This document shows, piece after piece, positions 7,312-15,015 of a DNA stretch of 50,443 bases. The stretch lies in NCBI GenBank assembly GCA_012523545.1, contig JAAYIH010000006.1, positions 1-50,443 on the forward strand. Direction: 5' to 3'. The notes beneath the pieces were generated by a model. The model saw only the letters and a program-made list of their open reading frames with translations, made no database searches and was not told the DNA's origin. Each line of letters begins with the position of its first letter. Within the stretch, counting starts at the first letter, position 1. This DNA comes from Bacillota bacterium. GTDB lineage: Bacteria > Bacillota > Proteinivoracia > UBA4975. The translations under genes were made by a program, and so were the position numbers.

Positions 7312-8000
7312 CACTTGAAGATCACCCCCAGCAGCAGCACGGCAAGAATGGGGCCGACGGAACCCAGGCCCACAAAGCCAAAGCTGTCCTGGGAAGCGGT
7401 CCGGGACCCCCGGATTGCCGAGACCCCCACGCCCAGGGAGAGGATAAAGGGCACCGTCACAGGACCGGTGGTAGCCCCTCCGGCATCAAAGGAGACGGCA
7501 AGAAATTCGGGGGCTGTGAAGATGGCCAGGGCAAAAACCAGGATATAGCCCACCAGCAACAGTTTGAGCAGCGAAATGTTGAAGATTACCCGGAGCATGG
7601 CCAGGGCCAGATATATCCCCACTCCCAGGGCCACCACCGCCACCAGGAGGTAACGGGAAATCTCTCCGCCCGAAACAACGTCAACCTGGTTGGCCAGCAC
7701 CTGCACCCCCGGCTCCGCCACCGTCACGGCAAAGCCCACGGCAATGGCAAAAGCCACAATAAACCAGAGTTTGCCGCTTTGGAGCAGGGACTTGCCCACC
7801 AGTTCGCCGATGGCCAGCAGACTTTCCTTGACCCCGATTAAAAAGAGGGTAAGGCCGGCCATGGTCATGAGCACGCTGAACAAAAAAATCAGGAATTCGG
7901 ACCATGGCTGCCGTACCACGGTTATCTGCAACAAAATAACCGCTGCAGTAATCGGTAATACAGAGCGCACTACTTCGTTGACTGTCTCCTTTACACTCAC
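7311..8000 (-). CDS. DUF1538 membrane protein, first subunit
   Basis: 229 aa from the GTG at 8000, which follows GGAGG with seven bases between; the frame is open further upstream but without a better signal. It has about seven hydrophobic helices and the same core as its neighbour: GFAVTVAEPGVQVLANQVDV, then GGEIS, and FLAVSFDAGGATTGPVTVPF. It is presumed to form a transporter or channel with the second subunit. It is the first gene of a four-gene operon (DUF1538, DUF1538, P-II-like, P-II-like) directly downstream of a c-di-AMP riboswitch. That context suggests control of ion or osmolyte flux (inference). Confidence 0.85.
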   Translation of the reverse strand: MSVKETVNEVVRSVLPITAAVILLQITVVRQPWSEFLIFLFSVLMTMAGLTLFLIGVKESLLAIGELVGKSLLQSGKLWFIVAFAIAVGFAVTVAEPGVQVLANQVDVVSGGEISRYLLVAVVALGVGIYLALAMLRVIFNISLLKLLLVGYILVFALAIFTAPEFLAVSFDAGGATTGPVTVPFILSLGVGVSAIRGSRTASQDSFGFVGLGSVGPILAVLLLGVIFK

Positions 8001-8040
8001 CACAACACCTCCAACGATGACGAGTGGGGACCCCCGGCAA

Positions 8041-8082
8041 GAAAAAGCCACAAAAGGAAATATATCCTTGCCTTTTGTGGCT
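8041..8082 (-). terminator. Expression-platform terminator of the c-di-AMP riboswitch
   Basis: Minus strand AGCCACAAAAGG (8082-8071), a 13-base loop, CCTTTTGTGGCT (8057-8046) and then T5. It lies between the riboswitch and the first DUF1538 gene, so readthrough must be regulated. Confidence 0.85.
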
Positions 8083-8086
8083 GCAT

Positions 8087-8186
8087 GCTTACGGGGTTAG
8101 CTGTCGGGTTAGGGTAACCGCCCCTTTTCCAATCTGGAAATTCACCCCAGGGAATTGGGTCCCCCCGCTTCGAATCCGAATACAGC
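8087..8186 (-). promoter_or_regulatory. c-di-AMP riboswitch (ydaO-yuaA class)
   Basis: The minus strand shows the conserved blocks of the ydaO class: GCGGGGGGACCCAATT, GGGGTGAAT, a variable arm, GGTTACCCTAACCCG and finally ACAGCTAACCCCGTAAGC. These match the two ligand sites of the family in order and spacing. In this class c-di-AMP binding favours termination. A strong intrinsic terminator follows directly, and the operon downstream encodes DUF1538 and P-II-like proteins. Confidence 0.93.
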
Positions 8187-8195
8187 TTTTTTTTA

Positions 8196-8226
8196 ATTAT
8201 AGCATATCAGAGGGGGGAGGATACAA
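8196..8226 (-). promoter_or_regulatory. Promoter of the c-di-AMP riboswitch operon
   Basis: Extended -10 TGCTATAAT on the minus strand (TATAAT at 8201-8196), with a poor -35 (TTGTAT at 8226-8221, 19-base spacer). It sits about ten bases upstream of the riboswitch, immediately after the copA stop. Confidence 0.65.
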
Positions 8227-8235
8227 TAAGTCACT

Positions 8236-10689
8236 TCAGATTTTCGCCCGTCTCAGCAAATTGGCGTTGCTCACCACGGTGACAGAACTCATGGCCATGG
8301 AGATTTCGGCTATCACCGGGTGCATCAGGCCAAGAATTGCCAGGGGGATAGCCACGGTGTTGTAGATGAAAGCCCAGAACAGGTTCTGGCGGATTTTGCG
8401 GAAGGTGGCCCGGGCCAGTTTCACGGCGCTGACCACGGCGCTCAAATTCCCCCGCACCAGCGTGATATCTGCCGCCTCGATGGCGATGTCGGTGCCGGTG
8501 CCGATGGCGATGCCGACGTCAGCTTGGGTCAGGGCAGGGGCATCGTTGATGCCGTCGCCCACCATGGCCACCCGCAGGCCCTGTTGCTGCAGGCGTTTAA
8601 TCTCCTCTACCTTGCCGTCGGGCAGCACCTCCGCCAGCACCTGGTTAATGCCCACCCTGGCGGCAATGGCCTGGGCGGTGCGCTCGTTGTCGCCGGTGAT
8701 CATGGCCGTCTGCAAACCCAGGTCCTGGAGTTCCTTAATGGCCCGGACGGAATCGTCCTTGAGGGTATCAGCCACCGCCACGATGCCCTGGACTTTGCCC
8801 CGGGCGCCCACCAGCATGGCGGTCTTGCCCTCCCCTTCCAGCCGGGCCAGTTCCGCCTCCAATTCCCCCACCTCGATGCCGTTTTCGGACATCAGGCGGC
8901 GGCTGCCCACCAGCACCGCTTCGCCTCCGACCTCCGCCCGCACGCCCAGGCCGGTGAGGGCGGTGAAATTCTCGGGCTCGGTCAGCTCCAGACCCTGTTC
9001 CCGGGCCCGGTTGACCAGGGCCTTGCCCAGGGGGTGTTCGGAGCCCAGTTCGGCACTGGCCGCCAGGCGCAGGACTTCGTCGGCGCCGTTGCCGGCTGCG
9101 GGAATGATGTCGGTGACCTCTGCCTTGCCCTGGGTGATGGTCCCGGTCTTGTCAAAGACCAGCACATCCACGGTGCTCATGGCCTGGATGGCCGCCCCGT
9201 TGCGGATGAGGATGCCGTTTTCGGCGCCCAGGCCGCTGCCCACCATCAGGGCGGTGGGAGTGGCCAGGCCCAGGGCGCAGGGGCAGGAAATGACCAGCAC
9301 AGCAATGGTGGCAAAGAGGGCCAAAGTAACCCCGCTGAGCCCGGGATCCACCCAGGGCAGGATGTCCCGCAACCGTGCGCCCGCCGCCGCCATCTCCGTC
9401 GGGAACAACAGCCAGGCGGCAAAGGTCAGGGCGGCAATTATTAACACCGCCGGGACGAAAATGCCGGTGACCCGGTCGGCAAACTCCTGGATGGGCACCT
9501 TGGTCCCCTGGGCTTCTTCCACCATTTTGATGACCTGGCTGAGGAAGGTGTCTTTGCCCACCTTGGTTGCCCGGACCTTGAGCAGGCCGTGCTGGTTGAC
9601 GGTGGACCCTATGACTTCATCGCCGGGACGGCGGCTCACCGGCAGAGATTCGCCGGTGGCCATGGATTCGTCCACGGCGCTCTCTCCTTCCAGGATGACA
9701 CCGTCGGTGGGGATTTTTTCACCAGGACGCACAATCATGACGTCGCCGATTTGCAGCTGCCGGATGGGCACTTCCCTTTCCTCGCCGTCCACCAGGATGG
9801 TGGCGGTCTTGGCCCCCAGCTCCAGCAGCTTTTTAATGGCCTGAGACGCCCGGCCCCGGGCCTTGGTCTCGATGTAGCGGCCTGTAAGATGGAAGGCCAT
9901 GATCATCGCCGCCACTCCGGCATAGTTCTCCACCGGCCAGAAGAATACCATGACGCCGGTGGCGATGGCGGCAAGGGTGCCCACGGCAATGAGGGTATCC
10001 ATGTTGGCGCTGCCGTGCCGCACCGCCCGCCAGGCCGACCGGTACACGTGGCCCCCTGCCCAGCCCAGCACCGGCAGTGCCAGCAGCACCATGCCCAGGT
10101 TGAAAGCAAAGGGGGTGGGCCAGCCGTGGTCATGCCTGCCCATGGTCATAGCGATGAGCATCCACACCGCCGCCGGCAAAGTAAAAGCCCAGGCCGTCCG
10201 CATCCTCCTGGCCGCCAACTGCAGTTTGGCCTCGTCCTCGTCTTGCCGTTCCTCGTCCTCCTCCTGATGGAGATGGGCCAGGTACCCGGCCTTTTCCACG
10301 GCGGCCAGCAGCTGGTGCACATCGGCCTGGGCGGGATCGTATTCGATGCTGGCCCTTTCGGTATTCAGGTTGACCACCGCTTCCCGCACCCCGGGAGCAG
10401 CCTGCAGGCTCCTTTCCACCCGGCTGGCGCAGGCGGCACAGGTCATGCCTTCAATCCTCAGTTCCAGCTTTTGGATTTTGGGCACCGCCCGGTAGCCGGC
10501 CCTTTCCACTGCCGCGTACAGCTCCGCCGCCGTTATCTGGCCGGGCCGGTATTCCACCCGGGCCTCTTCGGTGGCGAGGTTGACGACGGCGGAAACAACC
10601 CCGTCCAGCCGTTGCAACGCCTTTTCCACCCGATTAGCGCAGGCGGCGCAGGTCATGCCCTCGATTTTAAAACTAATGGTCTCAACCAT
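8236..10689 (-). CDS. copA: Copper-exporting P1B-type ATPase CopA
   Basis: 817 aa Cu+ efflux pump. Two N-terminal heavy-metal-associated domains carry GMTCAAC (Cys 14/17 and Cys 84/87). After eight predicted membrane helices the motifs are in order: TGES actuator loop, CPC ion-binding motif ([13 protein letters not shown], Cys near 467), phosphorylation site DKTGTIT (Asp near 511), the HP motif in SEHPLGKAL, and hinge [13 protein letters not shown]-terminal membrane helices carry the expected Asn/Tyr and Met/Ser residues (FIYN, SMAMSS). ATG 10689 follows GGAGGTGAT. The palindrome at 10704-10724 just upstream looks like a CsoR operator, so induction by copper is likely. No csoR or copZ is in the window. 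Confidence 0.96.
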   Translation of the reverse strand: MVETISFKIEGMTCAACANRVEKALQRLDGVVSAVVNLATEEARVEYRPGQITAAELYAAVERAGYRAVPKIQKLELRIEGMTCAACASRVERSLQAAPGVREAVVNLNTERASIEYDPAQADVHQLLAAVEKAGYLAHLHQEEDEERQDEDEAKLQLAARRMRTAWAFTLPAAVWMLIAMTMGRHDHGWPTPFAFNLGMVLLALPVLGWAGGHVYRSAWRAVRHGSANMDTLIAVGTLAAIATGVMVFFWPVENYAGVAAMIMAFHLTGRYIETKARGRASQAIKKLLELGAKTATILVDGEEREVPIRQLQIGDVMIVRPGEKIPTDGVILEGESAVDESMATGESLPVSRRPGDEVIGSTVNQHGLLKVRATKVGKDTFLSQVIKMVEEAQGTKVPIQEFADRVTGIFVPAVLIIAALTFAAWLLFPTEMAAAGARLRDILPWVDPGLSGVTLALFATIAVLVISCPCALGLATPTALMVGSGLGAENGILIRNGAAIQAMSTVDVLVFDKTGTITQGKAEVTDIIPAAGNGADEVLRLAASAELGSEHPLGKALVNRAREQGLELTEPENFTALTGLGVRAEVGGEAVLVGSRRLMSENGIEVGELEAELARLEGEGKTAMLVGARGKVQGIVAVADTLKDDSVRAIKELQDLGLQTAMITGDNERTAQAIAARVGINQVLAEVLPDGKVEEIKRLQQQGLRVAMVGDGINDAPALTQADVGIAIGTGTDIAIEAADITLVRGNLSAVVSAVKLARATFRKIRQNLFWAFIYNTVAIPLAILGLMHPVIAEISMAMSSVTVVSNANLLRRAKI

Positions 10690-10703
10690 TAATAATCACC
10701 TCC

Positions 10704-10724
10704 ATATACCCCATCCGGGTATAT
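10704..10724. promoter_or_regulatory. CsoR-type copper operator upstream of copA
   Basis: Inverted repeat ATATACCC-CATCC-GGGTATAT, eight-base arms and a five-base G+C-containing spacer, matching the usual CsoR operator form (TACCC...GGGTA). It is centred about 25 bases upstream of the copA start codon, adjacent to its ribosome-binding site. Confidence 0.75.
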
Positions 10725-10740
10725 TTAACTTACCCGATTT

Positions 10741-11508
10741 TCACTGGCCTGTCAATTGCTTTTTCCCGCCCCACCACCAGACCAGGACGAAGCCTGCCAG
10801 GCCCAGGAAGACCTGGCCCGCCGGGTGCACCCAGGCGGCGGGGATGAGCATCCGGGCCGAACCCAGAATGAGGCCGGAAAACAGCCAGCTGATGGACGCC
10901 CGGTGCCGGGCAAAGAGATTGTCCAGGGCGTTGGAAAGCCCAAAGGCGCCCACGGCGGCGCCGACAATAAAGACGCTTAACAGCAGCCAGTCCAGACGGC
11001 CCAGGGCTGCCAGCATGTCGTCATACACGCCCAGCATGAGCAACACCGAGCTGCCCGCCACCCCCGGCAGTATCATGGTGGCGCAACCCAGGGCGCCGGC
11101 GATAAAGATGAGGCCCGGACTGGGGCTGGCCCTTCCTTCCGCCGGCGCCAGCGGCTGCCCGGCCAGGAGCAGGCCAATGGCCGCTCCCAGCGCCAGCAAG
11201 CCGATGCGGCGCCAATTGGGGCGGAAATTGCCGCCCATTACCGCCCGCACCGAAGCCAGCATGCTGCCCAGCAAAAAAGCCGTGACAAAGGGGGCATAGG
11301 CTTGCAGCAGCCAGGAAAAGGCGGCTCCATTAATCAGGATACCCGCCGCCGCCCCCGCTATAAACGGCAGCCACGGCCATATCCGCAGGCGGGACAGATC
11401 CCGCATCAACTTTTCATACAACCCCAGCAACAGGAGCAGGGTTCCGCCGCTCATGCCCGGCACCACGAGAATAAATCCGGTAAGCATTCCCTTTAACAGC
11501 ATTTCCAT
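10741..11508 (-). CDS. DUF368 family protein, probable undecaprenyl-phosphate translocase (PopT-like)
   Basis: 255 aa polytopic membrane protein with eight or so helices and internally repeated motifs: LVVPGMSGGTLLLLLGLYEKL near the N-terminus and a matching ATMILPGVAGSSVLLMLGVYD in the middle. This repeat is the DUF368 signature. Members (PopT) have been reported to return the lipid carrier undecaprenyl phosphate across the membrane for cell-wall synthesis; assignment here is by family. Start ATG 11508 is chosen as it lies 12 bases after GGGAGG; ATG 11520 abuts that site. No operon partner is visible: copA follows 51 bases downstream with its own operator. Confidence 0.85.
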   Translation of the reverse strand: MEMLLKGMLTGFILVVPGMSGGTLLLLLGLYEKLMRDLSRLRIWPWLPFIAGAAAGILINGAAFSWLLQAYAPFVTAFLLGSMLASVRAVMGGNFRPNWRRIGLLALGAAIGLLLAGQPLAPAEGRASPSPGLIFIAGALGCATMILPGVAGSSVLLMLGVYDDMLAALGRLDWLLLSVFIVGAAVGAFGLSNALDNLFARHRASISWLFSGLILGSARMLIPAAWVHPAGQVFLGLAGFVLVWWWGGKKQLTGQ

Positions 11509-11590
11509 TGTGCATTCCATCCTCCCTAGCACAGCCTGCGCCAAGGGCAGGCCATAGCCTGTCCTGTTTCCGCCGGCAAAAAGCGGCGGC

Positions 11591-11619
11591 TTGAAAAAGA
11601 CCTCTTTTTCTTTTATAAT
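11591..11619 (+). promoter_or_regulatory. Strong sigma-A promoter with an inverted repeat in its spacer
   Basis: TTGAAA (11591-11596), exactly 17 bases, TATAAT (11614-11619). The spacer region contains GAAAAAG-ACCT-CTTTTTC (11593-11610), an operator-like inverted repeat overlapping the -35. It drives the small zinc-ribbon gene. Confidence 0.8.
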
Positions 11620-11660
11620 GCCTGAAGTGACTATAACTATTATAAGGGAGTGGAGACCCG

Positions 11661-11819
11661 ATGGCCAAGCAAAATCGCGGCAAGAGCCTGTGGAGCAAAC
11701 CGGGCCGCGGCAAAGGCACCTGTCCCCTGTGCGGCCGCACCAGCGCCAAATTGCTGTGGCAAACCAAGGACGATAACGGCAACGACGTGCAGGTCTGCAA
11801 GCGCTGCAAAAACCGCTAG
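11661..11819 (+). CDS. Small zinc-ribbon protein (52 aa)
   Basis: Begins MAKQNRGKSLWSKPGRGK, a basic N-terminus, then a single zinc ribbon: CPLC, a 20-residue hairpin with KLLWQTKDDNG, and CKRC close to the C-terminus. Ribosomal-type proteins (for example L32 or S14 relatives) have similar size, charge and ribbons, but I do not recognise this one as a known ribosomal protein. It has a near-consensus promoter, a ribosome-binding site (GGAG) before ATG 11661, and its own terminator, so it is a real and probably well-expressed monocistronic gene. Nucleic-acid binding is the natural guess from the basic N-terminus. Confidence 0.8.
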   Translation: MAKQNRGKSLWSKPGRGKGTCPLCGRTSAKLLWQTKDDNGNDVQVCKRCKNR

Positions 11820-11820
11820 A

Positions 11821-11866
11821 AAAAAGCCGATCCCATGCTGTGCAACAGCCGGGGAACGGCTTTTTC
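11821..11866. terminator. Bidirectional terminator (zinc-ribbon gene / feoB)
   Basis: AAAAAGCCG (11821-11829) pairs with CGGCTTTTT (11857-11865). The inside is further paired (TCCC/GGGA and GCTG/CAGC), giving one long hairpin with A and T tracts on either side. It ends the convergent small gene and feoB. Confidence 0.85.
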
Positions 11867-11867
11867 C

Positions 11868-13961
11868 TTATACCAGTCCCAGCAGCCTGGCCGCGGCGGC
11901 GGACAGCAAACAGGCCGCTGCCCCAGCCGCAGTGGGCACCAGGAAGGCAACCAGAGTCCACTTCCAGCTCCGGGTTTCCTTGCGAATGGTCAGCAGGGTG
12001 GTGCCGCAGGGAAAATGCATCAGGGTCAGCAGCATGACGTTTAGCGCCGTCAGCCAGGTCCAGCCGTTGGCCGTCAGCACGTCCCGGAGGGCAGCCAGAC
12101 TCTGCGGCTCTTCCAGGACGCCCATGCCCAGGTAGCTCATTACAGCGATGGGGATGACGATTTCATTGGCCGGCAAGCCCAGCAAAAAGGCCATTAAAAT
12201 GCATCCGTCCAGGCCCATGGCCCGGCCGGCGGGCTCCAGCAACCCTGCTCCGTAGGCCAGCAGGCTCCTGCCCCCCGCCGGGATATTGGCCAGCAGCCAG
12301 ATCACCGCCCCGGCCGGAGCGGCCACCATGACCGCCCGCCCCAGCACAAAAAGCGTTCTGTCCAGCACGGACCGGACAAGTATTCTGCCCACCTGGGGCT
12401 TCCGGAACGGGGGCATCTCGAGAATAAAAGATGAGGGCAATCCCCGAAGTATGGTCTTAGCCAGCAATTTGGACATGGCCAGGGTCACCGCCACTCCCAC
12501 AAGGACCATAGCCAATACCGTCAGCGCCGCCAGGCCGTTGCCCGGGGCGCCGCCGGCGCCGCCGAAAAAGATGGCGGCCAGGGTGATCAGGATGGGGAAA
12601 CGCCCGTTGCAGGGCACAAAATTATTGGTGATGATGGCCAGCATGCGTTCCCTGGGCGAATCGATGATGCGGCACGCCGTCACTCCGGCGGCATTACAGC
12701 CAAAACCCATGCACATGGTCAGGGCCTGTTTGCCGTGGGCGCAGGCCTTTTTAAAATAGTGGTCCAGGTTAAAGGCCACCCTCGGCAGGTACCCCAGGTC
12801 CTCCAGCAGCGTAAACAAGGGAAAGAAGATTGCCATGGGCGGCAGCATCACAGAAACCACCCAGGCCAGGGTGCGAAACACTCCGAGGACGACCAGGCCG
12901 AAGACCCATTCCGGGAGCAGGGCCCAGAATGCCTGCCCCGCCAGCCAGCTTTCGGCCCGGGCAAAAGCCCCGGCCAGCAGTTCCGAAGGGTAGTTGGCCC
13001 CCTGGACGGTCAGCCAGAACACCAGCCCCAGCAAGCACAGCATGAGGGGAATGCCCCAGGTTTTGGAGGTCAGGGCCTCGTCGATTTTTCTCCCCAGGTC
13101 GGGCCCCCTGTCCTGTTCCAGCGTCACAACCCGGCGGAATATCTTCTCGGCCTCCGCCACGATGGCCGCCGCAATGGCGTCCCGCATGCCGTCGCCTCCC
13201 CGGTTCCCGGGCGGCAATTCCCCGGCCGTCATTCTGGCCAGGGAAGCCAGCAGGGCTTCATCCCCCTCCACCAGCCTCAGGGCCAGCCAGCGCCGGTTGA
13301 CTGCCGCTCCCGACAGGTTCTCCAGCAAGGGCTTGACGGCGGCAACAGCCGCCTCTACTTCCCGGGGGTACGCCACCCGGCGGGGCGCAGTTTTTTCCCC
13401 CGCTGCCACCCTGGCGATGGCGGCCTTGAGCTCATCCAGCCCCTGACCGCTGCGGGCGCTGGTTCCCACCGCCGGCACGCCCAGTTCCCTGCTCAATTTA
13501 GCCAGGTCTACGCGGATTTTTTTCCGCGCCGCCTCTTCCATGAGGTTGACGCAGACCACAACCCGGGGCGTAATCTCCAGCACCTGCAATACCAGGTTGA
13601 GGTTGCGCTCCAGGCAGGTGGCGTCGGTCACCACCACCGTAACGTCGGGGCGGCCAAAACAAATAAAATCCCGGGCCACCTCCTCTTCCGCCGACATGGA
13701 CAGCAGGGAGTAAGTCCCGGGCAGATCCACCAAACGGTAGCTGCGCCCGCCGTAGCGGTACCTCCCCTGGGCGACGGCTACGGTCTTGCCCGGCCAGTTT
13801 CCGGTGTGCTGGTTCATCCCTGTCAGGCTGTTGAAGACGGTGCTCTTGCCGGTATTGGGGTTGCCCGCCAGGGCGATGACCGGCTCCCCCTCCCGGCCCG
13901 GGGGCGCCGACAGCAATTCCTTTAAGACACCGCTTCCCGTCGACTGTTTGGTAAGCCCCAC
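11868..13961 (-). CDS. feoB: Ferrous iron transport protein B
   Basis: 697 aa membrane GTPase that takes up Fe2+. The N-terminal G domain shows G1 GNPNTGKST (33-41), G3 DLPG (about 79-82) and a G4-like NLMEE (usual NxxD/E). A helical GDI-like region follows (about 180-280), then the polytopic core with the duplicated gate regions (for example NNFVPCNGRFPILI and LPANEIVIPIAV). The GTG at 13961 is chosen: it lies ten bases after the feoA stop, with GAGGG before it. Length is normal. It is cotranscribed with feoA and ends in a shared bidirectional terminator. Confidence 0.95.
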   Translation of the reverse strand: MGLTKQSTGSGVLKELLSAPPGREGEPVIALAGNPNTGKSTVFNSLTGMNQHTGNWPGKTVAVAQGRYRYGGRSYRLVDLPGTYSLLSMSAEEEVARDFICFGRPDVTVVVTDATCLERNLNLVLQVLEITPRVVVCVNLMEEAARKKIRVDLAKLSRELGVPAVGTSARSGQGLDELKAAIARVAAGEKTAPRRVAYPREVEAAVAAVKPLLENLSGAAVNRRWLALRLVEGDEALLASLARMTAGELPPGNRGGDGMRDAIAAAIVAEAEKIFRRVVTLEQDRGPDLGRKIDEALTSKTWGIPLMLCLLGLVFWLTVQGANYPSELLAGAFARAESWLAGQAFWALLPEWVFGLVVLGVFRTLAWVVSVMLPPMAIFFPLFTLLEDLGYLPRVAFNLDHYFKKACAHGKQALTMCMGFGCNAAGVTACRIIDSPRERMLAIITNNFVPCNGRFPILITLAAIFFGGAGGAPGNGLAALTVLAMVLVGVAVTLAMSKLLAKTILRGLPSSFILEMPPFRKPQVGRILVRSVLDRTLFVLGRAVMVAAPAGAVIWLLANIPAGGRSLLAYGAGLLEPAGRAMGLDGCILMAFLLGLPANEIVIPIAVMSYLGMGVLEEPQSLAALRDVLTANGWTWLTALNVMLLTLMHFPCGTTLLTIRKETRSWKWTLVAFLVPTAAGAAACLLSAAAARLLGLV

Positions 13962-13971
13962 GTCCCGGCCC

Positions 13972-14214
13972 TCACTTGGGGTATTCCACCAGGATTTGCC
14001 CGGCTTCCTCGCTGCGCAGCGCAATCAGCGCTCCCCGCACCCGGTAAGCCTTGGGGTCTCCGGCGGGACTGCGCAACACCGCCTCTACCCTGGTTCCCTG
14101 CACCAGGCCCAAGTCCAGCATGCGCCTTCGGGTTGCACCGCTGACCGCCAGTTCCCGGACGATACCCGCACCGCCCAGGGGCAACGCACACAGGGGTATT
14201 TGCTGGAATTTCAT
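13972..14214 (-). CDS. feoA: Ferrous iron transport protein A
   Basis: 80 aa SH3-like cytosolic protein that supports FeoB. The FeoA pattern is clear: IPLCALPLGGAGIVREL, then RRRMLDLGLVQGTRVEAVLRSPAGDP, YRVRGALIALRSEEAGQILVE. ATG 14214 follows GGGAGGG by six bases (ATG 14217 is the alternative). First gene of feoAB, divergent from an MntR-like regulator 133 bases away. Confidence 0.93.
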   Translation of the reverse strand: MKFQQIPLCALPLGGAGIVRELAVSGATRRRMLDLGLVQGTRVEAVLRSPAGDPKAYRVRGALIALRSEEAGQILVEYPK

Positions 14215-14347
14215 CATGCACCCTCCCGACATTGTTTTCGGACCCAAACAAAGTTTCCTACAAGCAAGTTTATGCAAATATTACCCCGGGGTGCTGAATA
14301 GTCATAACACAGGGGCAAATGTCCAGCCCGCGGAGGAGGTGGCTAGG

Positions 14348-14824
14348 GTGCAAGAAAAGGAATTCCGCACCGCCCGGGGGTACCAGCGCCTGGTGCAGGA
14401 ACAAAAAAACCTCACCCCCAGCATGGAAGACTACCTGGAAATGATTTACCGCGACTGTCTCAGGGAGGGCTACACCCGAGTCAATATCCTGGCCGAGCGC
14501 CTCAATGTCCAGGCCCCCTCGGCCAGCAAAATGGTGCAAAAGCTCACCGAAATGGGCCTGCTGGATTACGAAAAGTACGGCATCATCCGCCTCACCGATG
14601 CGGGCCGGGAATTGGGGGAATTCCTGCTTCACCGGCACATGGCCATCGAACAATTCCTGGCCAACCTGGGAGTGCGGGAATCCCTGCTGGCCGAAACCGA
14701 GATGATCGAGCACCACTTCAGCCTCGCCACCCTGAACAAAATCATAAAACTGAATCAGTTCTTTGCCGACCACCCCGAAATCCACGCCCGGTTCCTGCAG
14801 TACTCCCGCCAAACCGACCCCTGA
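14348..14824 (+). CDS. mntR: DtxR-family metalloregulator, MntR-like
   Basis: 158 aa, the two-domain MntR size without the SH3-like third domain of DtxR. An N-terminal winged helix (TPSMEDYLEMIY, then VNILAERLNVQAPSASKMVQKL as the recognition helix region) precedes the dimerisation/metal domain. All MntR metal ligands can be matched: Asp28 and Glu31, the His in LHRHMAIEQFL, and Glu-x-x-Glu-His in ETEMIEHH. GTG 14348 sits eight bases after GGAGGAGG; the longer upstream frame runs through the divergent promoter and is rejected. Its divergent arrangement with feoAB suggests that it represses Fe2+ (or Mn2+) uptake when metal is plentiful. The gene ends five bases before the first REP copy. Confidence 0.88.
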   Translation: MQEKEFRTARGYQRLVQEQKNLTPSMEDYLEMIYRDCLREGYTRVNILAERLNVQAPSASKMVQKLTEMGLLDYEKYGIIRLTDAGRELGEFLLHRHMAIEQFLANLGVRESLLAETEMIEHHFSLATLNKIIKLNQFFADHPEIHARFLQYSRQTDP

Positions 14825-14828
14825 CCCC

Positions 14829-14855
14829 GGACACCGGGGACGGTTCTTTTTGTCC
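14829..14855 (+). repeat. REP copy 1
   Basis: 27-base unit with GGACA and TGTCC ends and core GGGGACGGTTC; plus orientation. Confidence 0.9.
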
Positions 14856-14861
14856 AGTTCC

Positions 14862-14888
14862 GGACACTGGGGACGGTTCCTGTTGTCC
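14862..14888 (+). repeat. REP copy 2
   Basis: Same 27-base unit with three changes from copy 1, same orientation, six bases downstream. Confidence 0.9.
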
Positions 14889-14908
14889 AGGGCTGGCCCG
14901 CCCACATA

Positions 14909-14939
14909 AAAAAGCTCAACCCCTGCGGTTGAGCTTTTT
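14909..14939. terminator. Bidirectional terminator between mntR and the RAYT gene
   Basis: AAAAAGCTCAACC (14909-14921), loop CCTGC, GGTTGAGCTTTTT (14927-14939). Perfect 13-base stem with A and T tracts. Confidence 0.88.
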
Positions 14940-15015
14940 GTTCATACTTGTTGCCCTTGGCAAACAGTGCGCAATGTAATAGAATGTTCATAAAAGTTAC
15001 TTTGGGGGTGAGACC

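Noticed and set aside
14051-14347. N-terminal extension of the MntR-like protein through the feoA region
   Set aside because: It runs antisense to feoA and across the divergent promoter; GTG 14348 has a proper GGAGG and family length.
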